Positions 1 through 10,222 of a stretch of DNA of 64,000 nucleotides are shown here, one piece after another; positions within the stretch are counted from its first letter, which is position 1, and the number at the start of each line of letters is the position of its first letter. The notes below the pieces were generated by a model. That model worked only from the letters and a program-made list of their open reading frames with translations. It searched no databases and was not told where the DNA came from. Made by a program: the position numbers and the translations under genes. Source of the stretch: Liolophura sinensis (lineage: Eukaryota; Mollusca; Polyplacophora; Chitonida; Chitonidae); the NCBI RefSeq assembly GCF_032854445.1, contig NC_088304.1:12537704-12601703 (forward strand), in the 5' to 3' direction.

Positions 1-781
1 CTGATGTCTTTGTGCGGGAGCTGCCTTTTCTGCGGTTCGTAGTGCCACGGGTTGAGCGTTGGGGATTGTTCGCCGCATGTCCCTTGTCAATCTGCATGGC
101 ATCACATCAGTATGTCGGATCATTGGTTTTTCTTGCCTCATCTTTCACCATATTCACAAGATGGTGGAATTTAACAGGGATCTCCTCAGATTTCAGCTTA
201 AGTACAAGTGTTCGCCATTTGTCGTGGCAGTAAAAGGGTAGTTTTACCACAATCCTCTTCATATTGTCAGCATACTCCAGTACTTGAACGGCTTGAATAG
301 TTGTCACAGCGTTTTCACATTCACACAAGAAGATGGAGAATTCGTCTAAAGCGGCTGGGTTGTCCGCTTTCACAGGTGACCAATCTAAGGCCTTCTTGAC
401 GAACGCATGCGCAATTACCTCATCACCGCCACAGCGTTCTTCTAGCTCTTTCAAAGCTGTGTAGTAGCCCTGATTGGCAGGCAAATAACTGAAACCAGTC
501 AAAATTTTGTTTGTCTCCCCACTAATAAATTGTTCCAGATAATTCATACGCTCATCGTCAGTGTCAGTATTTTTGACCACCTTTAAAATGAATTGGCGCA
601 GAAACTTTCTGTTCTCGAATGGATAACCGGAGAATTTGTTACTGTCACATACTAGTTTTCTGAAGTGACGAACAACAAACATGATAGCATTCTGTTCCAT
701 ATTGTCTGGTGGAGGGGAACAGGGTGAAGCAGAATTTCTGTTTTTTACATCAGTTACATAACCATACTTATGTGAAGACAT
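1..781 (-). pseudogene. BEL/Pao-like retrotransposon gag fragment (DUF1759-type)
   Basis: The reading frame runs leftward from a Met codon at 781 for 224 codons to a TGA at 107-109, then stays open in the same frame to the window edge as a basic, Arg/Lys-rich stretch. The central part (FSGYPFENRKFLRQF, then YLEQFISGETNKILTGF, then YYTALKELEERCGGDEV) has the layout of the DUF1759 gag domain of BEL/Pao LTR retrotransposons: an F-S-G opening, a YL..fl.Gea..i.gf core and a Y..al..L.erfG helix. The basic tail would precede the zinc knuckle, which is off the window. The in-frame TGA and the lack of a visible LTR suggest a decayed copy. Coding-like sequence seems to continue above 781 in shifted frames. 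It lies opposite GGCT. Family assignment is from motif memory only. Confidence 0.6.
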
Positions 782-1250
782 AGCATTTAAATCACATTCA
801 CCAGGCTTAACATTGTGTACATCATATTGCTCTTCTTTACTACTAAAAGGAAATATTCTCTGGCCTGTGGATTTAATTCACACACATCTTGTTTCATTTT
901 AACATCTTCAGTGAAAGAAAATGTACTTAGTTGTGACTGTAACAACATGGACTCAGCATCATATGTACATTCAATTTTCTTCGGACATGTCTTGCAACAT
1001 GTGACATATACAGCTGTACTTTGGTAGAACTCAGAGCACCTTCTTTCGCATATTCGGTATCGGACAGACATCCAAATCGTACTAAAAGCGTAACTGAACG
1101 TTGCACAAACAAAATGCGGAAAATGGACTAATTGTTGGCCGTGACATGACATTATGGCGGTTGGAGCCGAAACTGAATTAGCCGTTGTTCTTTTGAAGCA
1201 CACGAGTGATACGTTACCAGTTTGCCCATATGGGCCTATTGTCATCGCAA
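782..1250 (-). mobile_element. Probable upstream continuation of the retroelement
   Basis: Directly upstream of the gag Met the same frame stays open for about 20 more codons (a stretch containing HNVKPGECDLNA), and an adjacent frame is open from 1245 to 787. This looks like one coding region broken by a frame change near 840. I recognise no domain and no LTR border, so the right end of the element is uncertain. Confidence 0.35.
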
Positions 1251-1502
1251 ATTAAGGCAGCGATGGACACCAGACTACACCTGCAGCTTAGACCCGAACT
1301 CTCAATCAAGAACACGCAACTGATCAGTCATAAGCAGTATAGCTGCAAATAGGTCAACCGAATGTCCCACACATTGGTTGCAAATGGTCAATCATGACTG
1401 TCACCGAGAATGAAATGAAAAGTAACGTTGTCACGAGAAGGGTTAATGGGATGTGTTGGATCCATGCATTACTCTATAGGCGGGAAACGTTCGCTATTTT
1501 AG

Positions 1503-1636
1503 GACTATGACTTGTGCTTCGACTACTACAGTGAGGAATGGAAAGGTTGCAAAGCCACGTGCCACTCAGCCCCGAGGAAGGTGCTCTGGGGGGTACTGTG
1601 GGAAGTGACGGCCGAGGATAAGGCGCTACTGGCACG
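1503..1636 (+). CDS. GGCT: GGCT penultimate exon
   Basis: 44 codons plus 2 nt. The core is HSAPRKVLWGVLWEVTAED, aligned to the beta-strand that precedes the catalytic Glu. The flanking acceptor (ag at 1501-1502) and donor (gt at 1637-1638) are consensus. Confidence 0.78.
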
Positions 1637-2480
1637 GTAAGAATCAGTAGCATCACAGAGGTTTGATTCTTTGCGTAGTTGCATCGTCGTCAAGCATATT
1701 TAAGGTGCAACCAAAAATCTTAACTTATACAAATGTAGTGTAGCTCAGAAATGGTCAGAAAACAACGATACAGCTAGACATTCAGTTCTAACAGCGCAAA
1801 GTTTCAAACACATATTCTAAGCAAGCACATATTGTATAGTCTGGTGATATGACAACGATATCAAACAAACATACGTAAATCTGTATACGACATATCATGT
1901 TATTAATGAAATATTTTCACCTACTTTTTAAAATTTTTTTTTGCCAAATTACTTGCAGTTAAATGTTAAAATTGCAAGGTGGGCTTTCTTAGTTCTTCGG
2001 TGGTTTGTCTTCGGTGGTGTTTTGGGAATTGGTCTTGTGACGTCTTGCTTTGATTCACGGCTTGTACACGAATGTCTGTTTTGACGCATGAATTATGGAC
2101 AATATAGTTCTTAGGTACGTCGTCAATGACGTCACACCGATTTTCTCTGGCCTAAAACGTATTCATTGTCAAATTAACCTATATACGAATTGTTTTTTAA
2201 TTGCAGAGCGGAAGAAGTGTATCTCGGAAAGTATCGCGAGATTGAGGTTGATGTCACGACACCAGACGGCGACACCTATCGGTCTTTCTGCTATCAGCTG
2301 GGTGAGATAATGGACGCCAATGGTTTACCATCCCCTCAGTACAAAGACGTCATCGTTCGTGGGGCAAGACAAGCAGGTCTTCCGGAGGAATATATTAATC
2401 TATTAAAGCTGAAACCGGACAACGGATATTCTGGTCATGTGCAAATATACCAAGAGATTCTTCAATCTATTGCCAAGTGA
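1503..2480 (+). CDS. GGCT: Gamma-glutamylcyclotransferase, last two exons
   Basis: GGCT releases 5-oxoproline from gamma-glutamyl amino acids in the cytosolic gamma-glutamyl cycle. Exon at 1503-1636 follows the acceptor ctattttag and ends with donor cg|gtaag; it encodes DYDLCFDYYSEEWKGCKAT followed by VLWGVLWEV, the F.N/D....W.G..A.......VWGVVW core of the family. The last exon, 2207-2480, follows the acceptor tttaattgcag and carries PSPQYKDVIVRGARQAGLP, the hallmark C-terminal motif. The splice phases match (cg|a = Arg). The Glu codon at 2211-2213 aligns with the catalytic Glu (E98 in human). These 135 codons lack the N-terminal YGSNL exon, expected upstream: I do not find it between 1 and 1502, so it lies off the window or was lost. 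TGA stop at 2478-2480; a possible poly(A) signal lies within a SINE near 2793. Confidence 0.82.
2207..2480 (+). CDS. GGCT: GGCT terminal exon
   Basis: 90 codons and the stop. It contains YREIEVDVTTPDGDTYRSF, then PSPQYKDVIVRGARQAGLP and the EYINLLKLKPDNGYSG tail, which match the C-terminal half of animal GGCT. Confidence 0.83.
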
Positions 2481-2699
2481 AGAGCTACAGACTATGAGTC
2501 TGTCCCGTTGTGATGATATGCGTCGTACCTCACGCTGGGCAAATGACTACGGGTCTGTTCGACGCAAGTGTGAAACGCATGCCTATATTTATTCCACCGA
2601 ATACGATTCGTATTTCCGTGTTCGTTTTTGCTGTAGTTAAGTCTCCTGTAGTCGGTTTGTCACGCATGTCATTTTAACTAAAGGCAGCACTTTCAGGAT

Positions 2700-2806
2700 C
2701 AATAATGTTGTGGCTGTGAGTTCAAATCCAGCTCATGCTGGCTTCTCAGGTCGTAAATGTACGTAGGAAGGTCTCCCGGCAACCTGCCGATGATGAATAA
2801 ATAAAT
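2700..2806 (+). repeat. SINE type A, truncated
   Basis: Carries the box-B-like gagttcaaatcc and the catgctggctt segment of the type A family, then a short AATA tail. The 5' head and much of the body are missing. Confidence 0.6.
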
Positions 2807-3054
2807 CCACGGACAGCTGGAGAATGTTCTTGTTTGGAACGCACTGAAACAGTGAATTTTGCAAATACATCCCACTGGCGTGGTACATATTATCACAGAG
2901 TACGCTCTAAATCAGATGTTCAAATTACTTCCAGGCTGCTTCGACTTTGGGTTTTAAGTCAAAAGGTTTGCTACGTATCTTGCGGAGGTCGGTGGTTTAC
3001 TACGGGTACTCTGTTTTCTTGTAGCCAATCTATAAACCTGACCGTCGTTATAGA

Positions 3055-3290
3055 GTGAGTGAGTGCTTTGGGTTTCACGTCGTACTTAACAACTTTTCAG
3101 TCATATGACGACGACGGAATCCTTTAAGTGCATGTAATGTGCCTCCTTGTTGCAGGACGGATTTACACCGCTCTTTTATTTAGTGCTGCTTCACTGAGAC
3201 GACTTACCGAAGGCAAGTAAGCCGCCCCCGAGCCATTATACTGTTACGGGTCAACCAGTCGATACACTATGTTGAACGTCAAGCGAGGAA
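3055..3290 (-). repeat. SINE type B, 5'-truncated, running into the hydrolase
   Basis: Contains the type B body (cagtcatatgacgacg, gtgcctccttgttgcagg) with the (GAGT)n tail at the left edge. The right edge, near 3270-3290, retains the gcgaggaag segment of the element and overlaps the last codons of the glycoside hydrolase. Confidence 0.75.
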
Positions 3291-4358
3291 GTTGTAAGCA
3301 AAGGTGGTCGATAAGGCAAAGAAGCACGTGCTTTCTGGTGGTACTTCCATGGTATTGCCAAAAAGTTTAACGGTTTGGTTTGCGTGGTAAATTGGAATTC
3401 TGTCTGGACCTAGATACAAACAAGTAGACTGCGTGGTTGGCGGAATGACCCAGTTCTTGTAAAAGTTTAATTCGACGTTTTGTGATTTCTGCATGTAATT
3501 GTTCAACAGAACATAAACGGAACCAGTTTGGGAGTTGAACAGGGTTAACGGAGAAACCGTTCTTTCTTCGCCATTGTACTGACTATCCAATCTCAGAAAT
3601 TGGTTCTTGGCGTCGAAATTTTCCAGAATCCATAAGCCTTTGCTACGATCGTGTCCCTACCGGTTTGATAAAAAATGCTGGCGTTGACAGACACGTGTGC
3701 GAGGAGGAACGCTACCGCTTGTTTCATCACTCCTCGATGGTTCAGAAAAGTGAACATGTGGGAATTGTGCATGAAGGCATATCCCACCTCACGAGGGAGG
3801 CAGGAGTTTGCGAATCGACGAACCTGCGACCTTGACCGCACTCGCTAGTGATGATAGGAACAGATTTCCCATCTTGCAGAAGACTGGCGTAGCTTTCTAC
3901 CATGTCTATTACAGCGACTAAGCGATCTTCGTTGATGCCATGAAATTCGTGTGAATTCCCAGTGGAGTTTAGCGAATTGTAAGGATGGAAGGACAGGAAA
4001 TCCAGATGTTCCAGCGTCATGTTCATGAAATCGCGCATCTGTCGCCAGAGAAAGAAATCCTTCTGATCCAAACTGGAAACCGCCCCTGTCTTCGTCGGTC
4101 CACCGACTTTGAGAAGCGGGTGCTTTGTGTGAAGTTTTTCGGCGACGATTTTGTGGAACGCGATAACAGTGTCCCACGTGACGTATTGGTAAAGCGTGTC
4201 TGGCTCGTTAATGACCTCGAAAAACGCAGGGATTTGTCCTTTTGTGTAGTTGTACACGGCGTCTACCAGTAACGCGATCATTTCAGCTCCAGCATTCAGG
4301 TTATTGGGGAAAACACCGCCATGTAAAGAGGTGTTCATCCATTTGGGCCAGAACTGAC
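3279..4358 (-). pseudogene. Glycoside hydrolase fragment, GH86-like (agarase/porphyranase type)
   Basis: The last exon of a clan GH-A-type hydrolase starts after the acceptor ttttcttttcag at 4358. It carries FFEVINEPDTLYQY, whose Glu codon at 4204-4206 fits the acid/base, then HLDFLSFHPYNS, and VPIITSECGQG, whose Glu codon at 3841-3843 fits the nucleophile. A HNSHMFTFLNHRGVM helix and a beta-rich C-terminal domain (TGSVYVLLNNYMQKSQNVEL) follow, as in GH86 beta-agarases and beta-porphyranases. Two single-base losses shift the frame, near 3778-3784 and in the A-run near 3615-3624, and the TGA at 3279-3281 lies inside a SINE. Only about 360 codons are present; the N-terminal half expected upstream on the minus strand was not found. 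It is either a pseudogene or a gene with assembly indels. The GH-A fold is fairly clear; the GH86 assignment is tentative. Confidence 0.6.
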
Positions 4359-4757
4359 CTGAAAAGAAAAATAGATAATGGTGCATCATAAGTCATCGTA
4401 ACTTTTGTTTAGTTTAATTTTATTTGATGATGTTTTGGCTCATACATTAGATATATTTCTTACAAAAATCCAGATAACCAACCACCTGATAAGCCTAGAT
4501 TATGACCTTATTTTGAGCAAAATACATTAAATTGAATGTTTTGACAGTAAAGTACACAGCATGCAAGATGACCCATTTTATTTTAATGCCAAAACTTTTA
4601 TCTTTTAGTATTTTCAATCGAGCGTTTCGTTAATTCGTTTCTGACGACCTCTGTCCATCCATAATTTGTGCAAAGAATCCTAGTATCCAGAGTAAATCAC
4701 TGGCCCTTTCCAAGTAACCAATGAACTTTCACATACATAACGCACATGCGTCATAAT
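4359..4757. other. Non-coding, nothing recognised
   Basis: AT-rich sequence upstream of the hydrolase exon. I see no further exon with a usable splice site and no repeat family I know. Confidence 0.4.
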
Positions 4758-4934
4758 GATAAACGCAGTACTAAAGAACATTTCACTTATACGACAGCGG
4801 CCGACATTGTGGTGGGAGGAAACCGGGTTCACGACCATTTGCAGGTTGCTGAGAGACCTCCCCATGTGCGGCCGGAGAGGAAGCCAGCATGATCTGGATT
4901 TGAACTCACAGCTATTGGTGGGAGACTCCTAGGC
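4758..4934 (-). repeat. SINE type A
   Basis: Reads, on the plus strand, from acatttcacttatacgac through gccagcatga to the box-B complement ttgaactcac. It is internally shortened after the accgggt segment. Confidence 0.75.
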
Positions 4935-4936
4935 CA

Positions 4937-5125
4937 TTATTTATTTATTTATTTGACTGGTGTTTTACGCTGTAGTCAAGAACATTTCAGTTATACGATG
5001 GCGACCAGCATTATGGTGGGAGAAAACCGGGCAGAGCCCGGTGAAAACTCACGACCATCCGCAGGTTTCCTGGGTCATTGCTTCATGCTGCCGTGCTAAC
5101 CCCCTTGGCCATGCAGACCCCAGAA
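4937..5125 (-). repeat. SINE type A with internal deletion
   Basis: Begins with the TTAT tail complement and ends in a degenerate tRNA head (ggccatgcagacccc). The segment between ccgcaggtt and tcctgggtcatt is deleted. It abuts the previous copy head to tail. Confidence 0.8.
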
Positions 5126-5414
5126 AAATCCGAATAACACAATAACATATGATTTCCCCGATCTGTGTCATACCACTCACAACTCACAATCGCTGCAATA
5201 TTGCCTAAGTCACTCATATTCTTTGATTTCAAGTCTTTAACGTTTCGGCCCTTCAGATGTTCGTATAATGTTGGTAAAATATTTTAAGGGCTTTTAAAAA
5301 GTTAACTTTTTAAACTTGTTATTATCTTTTACTTCCATGACAATGTTCCGATTGTTTCAATATCCAGCTATATTGCTGAGGTAGGTTGAGCAGAACCTCT
5401 CTTGTAACGATGGG

Positions 5415-5763
5415 TCGCTAAAGTAGCTCAGATCAGGATAACCCCTTTTGCTTGGATCCTCTGTTGACTTGAGTAACCAATGAAAATATAAAATGACATT
5501 AAAGTACGTCGAGTCAGGATAATCCATATTGCTTTTATCGTCTGTTGACTTGAGTAAACAATGAAATGCTAAAACGACATTGAAGTGTCTCGGATCAGGA
5601 TAACCCCCTTTGCGTGCTTCTTTTGCTGACTTGAATAACCAGTGAAAAGGTAAAACATTAAAGTACTTAGGATCAGGATAACCCCTTTTGCTTTAGTGTT
5701 CTGTTGACTTGAGTGACCAATGAAATGGTAAGACGACATTAAAGTGAACATAAAGTCTGCCAC
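5415..5763 (-). repeat. Degenerate ~81-bp tandem repeat, cluster 1
   Basis: About four copies of a unit containing gatcaggataacccc and gttgacttgagtaacca. Translated on the minus strand in one continuous frame, the unit gives a recurring 27-residue motif with consensus FHWLLKSTEDPSKRGYPDP followed by .YFNV. One copy has an in-frame stop, so it is not an intact gene now. I do not recognise the protein family. Confidence 0.6.
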
Positions 5764-6507
5764 AGTATATACACAAAAAATATGATACAGAACACAGTTA
5801 TCAAAGAAAACAACGTAAATAAATTCTGTAAAGTTTTGAAAGCATGTTCAGCACTGGGGACATGGCACCGACGGACAATTCACTCCGAGTAGCCATGTTG
5901 TAGAAGCCCCTATGAGCTTTGCCAATCACCAGCGCTGAAACTGTCACGTGATAATTCGCAGTCATGTCAAAAAAGAATATCAGCTGTAGGTGGTCAGTGT
6001 TGTTTCTTATAGTGGAGAGACAGATATCGATGCAATAAATTGGATTTTGCGGTTGGTTTAAGTGTTAAACTGATTCATTTTGAACCACACATTTATGAGC
6101 AGGAATCAGGGAACGGCTGCCCGTGTCATAATGTGTACATGTTGGGGAGGATAGTGCAGTAACTTGTCAGGGTGAGCTGGCAAGAAAACCACCTCGGGAG
6201 AGTCATTGCTTGAAGAAAAATATTGTAAATTTGCAACACTTTTCCTTAGCAAAGTCAGATTTATTACGAAAATATCTTCCCAAAATCCAAACGAAAGGGT
6301 CTACTATTATTAAAAAGGCCCTTCTATGTTCGGTAAATTCCGTAAGTCGGTACTGTCAGCTAGGCCAAATGCTTACGCACGTGCAAGACGAAGACGAGCA
6401 GGGCAGCTGAAACGCGACGCTTGTGTCCCCGAACATCGAATTGGCTAAGTGTCAAACTAAAAGAAACACTGGCCCTTTGAACACGGAACAGAGCTGATGC
6501 CCTTTGG
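5764..6507. other. Non-coding, nothing recognised
   Basis: Lies between the two clusters of the 81-bp repeat. No splice-linked reading frame, RNA gene or known repeat is evident. Confidence 0.35.
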
Positions 6508-6852
6508 TTAGGTATCAGGCACGTTTGCTTGTATTTCCCCACTGTCATACATTGATTGTTTGTTACTTGCTTTGTTGATTAGCGTGTAGACTTTTGAAAA
6601 TATTTTTGAAGATTTCTGGAACACTACTTTATCAATTAATTCAGGTTTAGTGGCTGAATGTATGCTCACTTTGAAGTATCTTGGATCAAGATAACTCCTC
6701 TTGCGTGGGTCGTCTGTTAGCTCAAGTAGCCAGTTAAATGGTAAAATGACATTAAAGTTGTTCGGATCAGGATAACCCGTTTTGCTTGGGTCCTCTGTTG
6801 ACTTGAGTAACCAATAAATATGTACAATTTTGTGATAATTAAAATGTATCAC
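6508..6852 (-). repeat. 81-bp coding-like repeat, cluster 2
   Basis: Two further copies at 6660-6830 keep an open minus-strand frame: HIYWLLKSTEDPSKTGYPDP, then FNWLLELTDDPRKRSYLDP and RYFKV. They are followed by about 50 codons unrelated to the repeat, in a 114-codon frame. This could be a remnant of a repeat-protein gene; the function is unknown. Confidence 0.45.
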
Positions 6853-7124
6853 TATCTGCTAGTTTTCCAAGGAATGACGTTCGTCATCATGGGTGAAAGC
6901 TCAAGTTATCCCATGGTCTTTGTGTTTTTTGGTTACTTGCCACACGCGTTATACCATAATAACTCATTGGTTTAAACAATATATAGTTACGATGTTTATG
7001 TAAGTCTACACTGATTCCAAGAAAATGTGGTTGGAAAACTTTTTCTTATTGATAATGTTAAACATTGTTGTATAGACCAAGATTTCAGACCAAGACGACA
7101 ATATTATCCAAAAACAATACATAG

Positions 7125-7371
7125 AGAGAGTGAGTGAGTGAGTGAGTGAGTGAGTGCTTGGGGTTTAAAATCGTACAATTTTTCAGTCATATGGCGACGA
7201 AGGAATTCTTAAGAGTGCATGCAATGTGCCTCCTTGTTAGAGGACGGATTTCCATCCTACTTATATCTAGTGCTGTTTCACCGAGACGTCGAAGGCAAGT
7301 AAGCGGCCCCGCCCGAGACATTATAATGATACGGGTCAACCAGAAACGCTAAGTTACAACTTCCTCTTTTT
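7125..7371 (-). repeat. SINE type B
   Basis: (GAGT)n at the left, then catatggcgacgaaggaatt, gcaatgtgcctccttg, ccattatactgatacgg-like sequence and acaacttcctctttt. The tRNA head is absent. Confidence 0.75.
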
Positions 7372-7449
7372 GTGACTATTTGTGTGTGCCGTTTTACATA
7401 CAGGTCTCTCGTTAAGTGAATCAGAATGGCCCTTGTCAAAATGCTGTCG

Positions 7450-7605
7450 AAAATTTTGCCCGATCAACAGACCGACAAACCATGCAACCAACTGAACGTC
7501 CAACCGACATCTCAACCGACAGACAAGCAACCGTCCTACAAGCCGACAGGACGACCGGTAAACAGACATACGGGCAGTCAAAGCGACAAGCAACTGCTGG
7601 TCGGA
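7450..7605. repeat. Degenerate ACCGACA-type simple repeat
   Basis: Many imperfect repeats of a 4-8 bp cgac/gaca motif (cagaccgacaaacc, caaccgacatctcaaccgac). This explains the overlapping open frames on both strands; no gene is called. Confidence 0.5.
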
Positions 7606-8140
7606 GACAAAATACTGCTGCTACGGGTATGAACAAGTATAGTGGGAATCGTGAACATAACCCAACGACTACTCTGGGTGAGAGCAACGACTGCTCTGGG
7701 TGAGAGCTCAGAGCTTAAAATAAAATCAAACCACACCACACGATGTTATGTTTGTCCGCTACATTTTTGACCCACCTTGCCGTTTAACATCGGCCATGAT
7801 GCACCTAACGATCGAGAAGCATGTCTGTAGGAAATGTCGAGATTTTGCGCGAATTGCGAATTTGCGCTTCTCATATAAATTTACGGTTACCAGTATTCAA
7901 CAAACGCAAACCGACAGAAGCTGCCAGATCCCGCAGCAAGTCAACCGCTGAAATACGGGTCGAGCAAGATACTGACGAAAAATATGCAAATTTGTGCATA
8001 TGTACAAACTTAACCACCTCCTTCCACGGACCCATGTCTTCAGTGTTTTTGCGTTCAGTAGTCAACTCGAGCAGACGAGCGTTTCGTGTCGTCATGCACC
8101 CAGGCCACATGGTAGAAGATAGGCTTCCAAAATTTAACCA
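7606..8140. other. Non-coding, nothing recognised
   Basis: Several short open frames overlap here, but none has a recognisable domain or a splice partner. Confidence 0.3.
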
Positions 8141-8151
8141 TAAGTCAGAGA

Positions 8152-8507
8152 GTGAGTGAATGCTTGGGGTTTAACGTCTTACTCAACAATTTTTCAGTCA
8201 TATGACGACGAAGGAATCCTTAGGGTGCATGTACGTGTAATGTGCCTCCTTGTTGCAGGACGGATTTCCACCGCTCTTTTATTTAGTGCTGCTTCACTGA
8301 GACCGAAGGCAAGTAAGCCGCCCAGCCCGAGCCATTATACTGATACAGGTCAACCAGTTGTTGCACTATCTCCTTCATGCTGAACGCTAAGCGAGGAAGC
8401 TACAACTTCCTCTTTTAAAGTCTTAGGTGTAACTCGATCAAGGATTGATCCTGGATCTACCGGTCCCGAAGCGGGCGCTCTACCAACTGTGCTATCCGGG
8501 CCGGTCG
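8152..8507 (-). mobile_element. SINE type B, full length with 11-bp target-site duplication
   Basis: On the minus strand the element starts with a tRNA-like head at about 8507 (tagcacagttggtagagcg as box A, aggatcaatcc as box B) and ends in (CACT)n at about 8152. The direct repeat taagtcagaga occurs at 8141-8151 and again at 8508-8518, an exact target-site duplication, so this is a comparatively recent insertion. It serves as the reference copy for the type B family here. Confidence 0.88.
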
Positions 8508-8518
8508 TAAGTCAGAGA

Positions 8519-9089
8519 AAGCGACCGACTAATAAGAACTGCTTACTCGCACATATAAACACATAATATTATTTATACCCAACTCATGGCTAGGATTAAG
8601 ATCGATGTCTTAATCATCTTTATCTTATGATCTTAATCATATGGAACAGGTAGTGCATGCAATTCATGTACAATATATAGTGACAACAAACTCGAATCCA
8701 GCTATAAATTTTAATGTATATTTCTTACATCAGGCTTTTACATTTTCCAAAGAACCTGAAATGCCGGTTTCTGAATAATATTTAGATTTACAAATACATT
8801 CTTACACAGAAATGCACCAAATAATCAATCTGGGTCAATCACTGAAAGCAATAAGGAATCTATACATGGACAAATTTAAGAGACTGGACCTTCAACACAA
8901 CCCTTCAAACTTTAAATGGAATGAACAACTGACCAATGACACTATCTTGGCAACAACACCAAACTACTAAACTAGACGGATTGAAGAAACAATTTCATAT
9001 TTAGTCATCATCATGGCAGGAAAAACCCATGAATCGTTGAAAAAAAAAACGTAAAGTGTATAAATATAATCTGATTTCAATACTTTTAT
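8519..9089. other. Non-coding, nothing recognised
   Basis: AT-rich. A short inverted or direct motif gatcttaatcat recurs around 8598-8645. No gene is seen. Confidence 0.35.
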
Positions 9090-9241
9090 TTATTTATTTA
9101 TTTATTTGCCCAACTGAAGAATATTTCACTTATAGGACGGTGGCCAGCATTATGGTGGGAGGATACCTGGCAGAACTCGAGGGAAACCCACGACCATCCG
9201 CAGGTTGCTGCCAGACCTTCCCACATACAGCTGGGGAGGAA
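9090..9241 (-). repeat. SINE type A, 5'-truncated
   Basis: (TTAT)n, then agaatatttcacttatagga, ccagcattatggtgggagga and the ccgcaggttgctgccagacc segment. The tRNA head is missing. Confidence 0.82.
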
Positions 9242-9244
9242 GTT

Positions 9245-9890
9245 CAATACTTTTATGGCCAGTCAGGTCACTTCTGGGCTCGATTGAGTTACTATTAGGC
9301 TTCATCACTTAACTTTTTGGCTCTGTCGGGTTACTTTTGGGTTCCATTTGGTTACATTTGGGCTTTGTCACGTCACTTTAGGGCTCTGTTGGGTTACTTC
9401 TGGGCTCCATTGGGTCACTTTTGAGCTCCATTGTGTAACGTTTTGGTTCTGTCAGGTAATTTGGGGGTTCCAATGGGTTACTTTTGGGCTCTTTCTGATT
9501 ACTTTTGAGCTCCATCGGGTTACTTTTGGGCTCTGTCATGTCACTTTTGGGCTGCATCAGATTAATGTCAGGCTATGTGAAGTCACTTTTGGGCTCCATA
9601 AGTTACTTTGAGCTTTGTCAGGTTACCTTTGGACTCTGTCAGGCTACTTCTGGACTCCATCCGGTTACTACAGGGCCTCTGTCCGGTTACTTTGGCCTCT
9701 GTCAGGTCACTATTGGGCTGTCAGGGCAATTTTTAGTATCGGTCAGGTAACTTTTAGGGCCTTGCCAGGATACTTTTGGGTTCTATCTGGTTACTTTTAG
9801 GTTCTGTTAGGTTACTTTCAGGATCTGTCGGGCTACTCATGGGTTCAGTTTGGTTACTTTTGGCTCCATCCGATCACTTTCGACCACGGT
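9245..9890. repeat. 21-bp minisatellite
   Basis: About 30 imperfect copies of a roughly 21-bp unit (gggttacttttgggctccat with variants). Because the unit is seven codons long, plus-strand frames stay open and read as VTFGLCH-type repeats. These frames lack the features of a gene. Confidence 0.8.
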
Positions 9891-10106
9891 CAAGTTTTTG
9901 GGCAATGGTCAGTTTTCTTTCAACCACATTCATGAAACATGTACTCTTGAGTATGGCATAGAACATCAATAAAATCAATAAATAAACTAAACGAACACAG
10001 AATATCTTCAGGTTAACAAACAGGTTCTTTCTGGGCAGCGTACTTGCCCTGGGGCATATGTCCCTAACCCTTCTCCTGTTAGGAGTGTGGGTTCGGAAGG
10101 GGTTAA

Positions 10107-10222
10107 TTAACAAATGGCCTTTTCAGCAGACTCGTTACAGGTACCTCCGATCTTGTACAAGTGGTCTCTCCGCTGCTTGGTTACAGGAATCTGATTTCGC
10201 ACCTCATCCAGATAGTTAAGGT
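10107..10222 (-). CDS. NIT2: NIT2 exon 9 (terminal)
   Basis: Acceptor ttttttttcag|ac. Encodes [20 protein letters not shown] and ends [10 protein letters not shown] before TAA at 10107-10109; QIP.t.qRR..lY is the family's C-terminal motif. Confidence 0.92.

Noticed and set aside
7416-7703. Overlapping plus- and minus-strand frames around the ACCGACA repeat
   Set aside because: Low-complexity simple repeat; no recognisable domain.
8455-8507. A tRNA gene
   Set aside because: The A and B boxes belong to the head of a type B SINE; no complete cloverleaf with acceptor stem is present.
9348-9800. VTFGLCH-type repeat protein
   Set aside because: A 21-bp minisatellite with no conserved flanks; several plus-strand frames are open at once.
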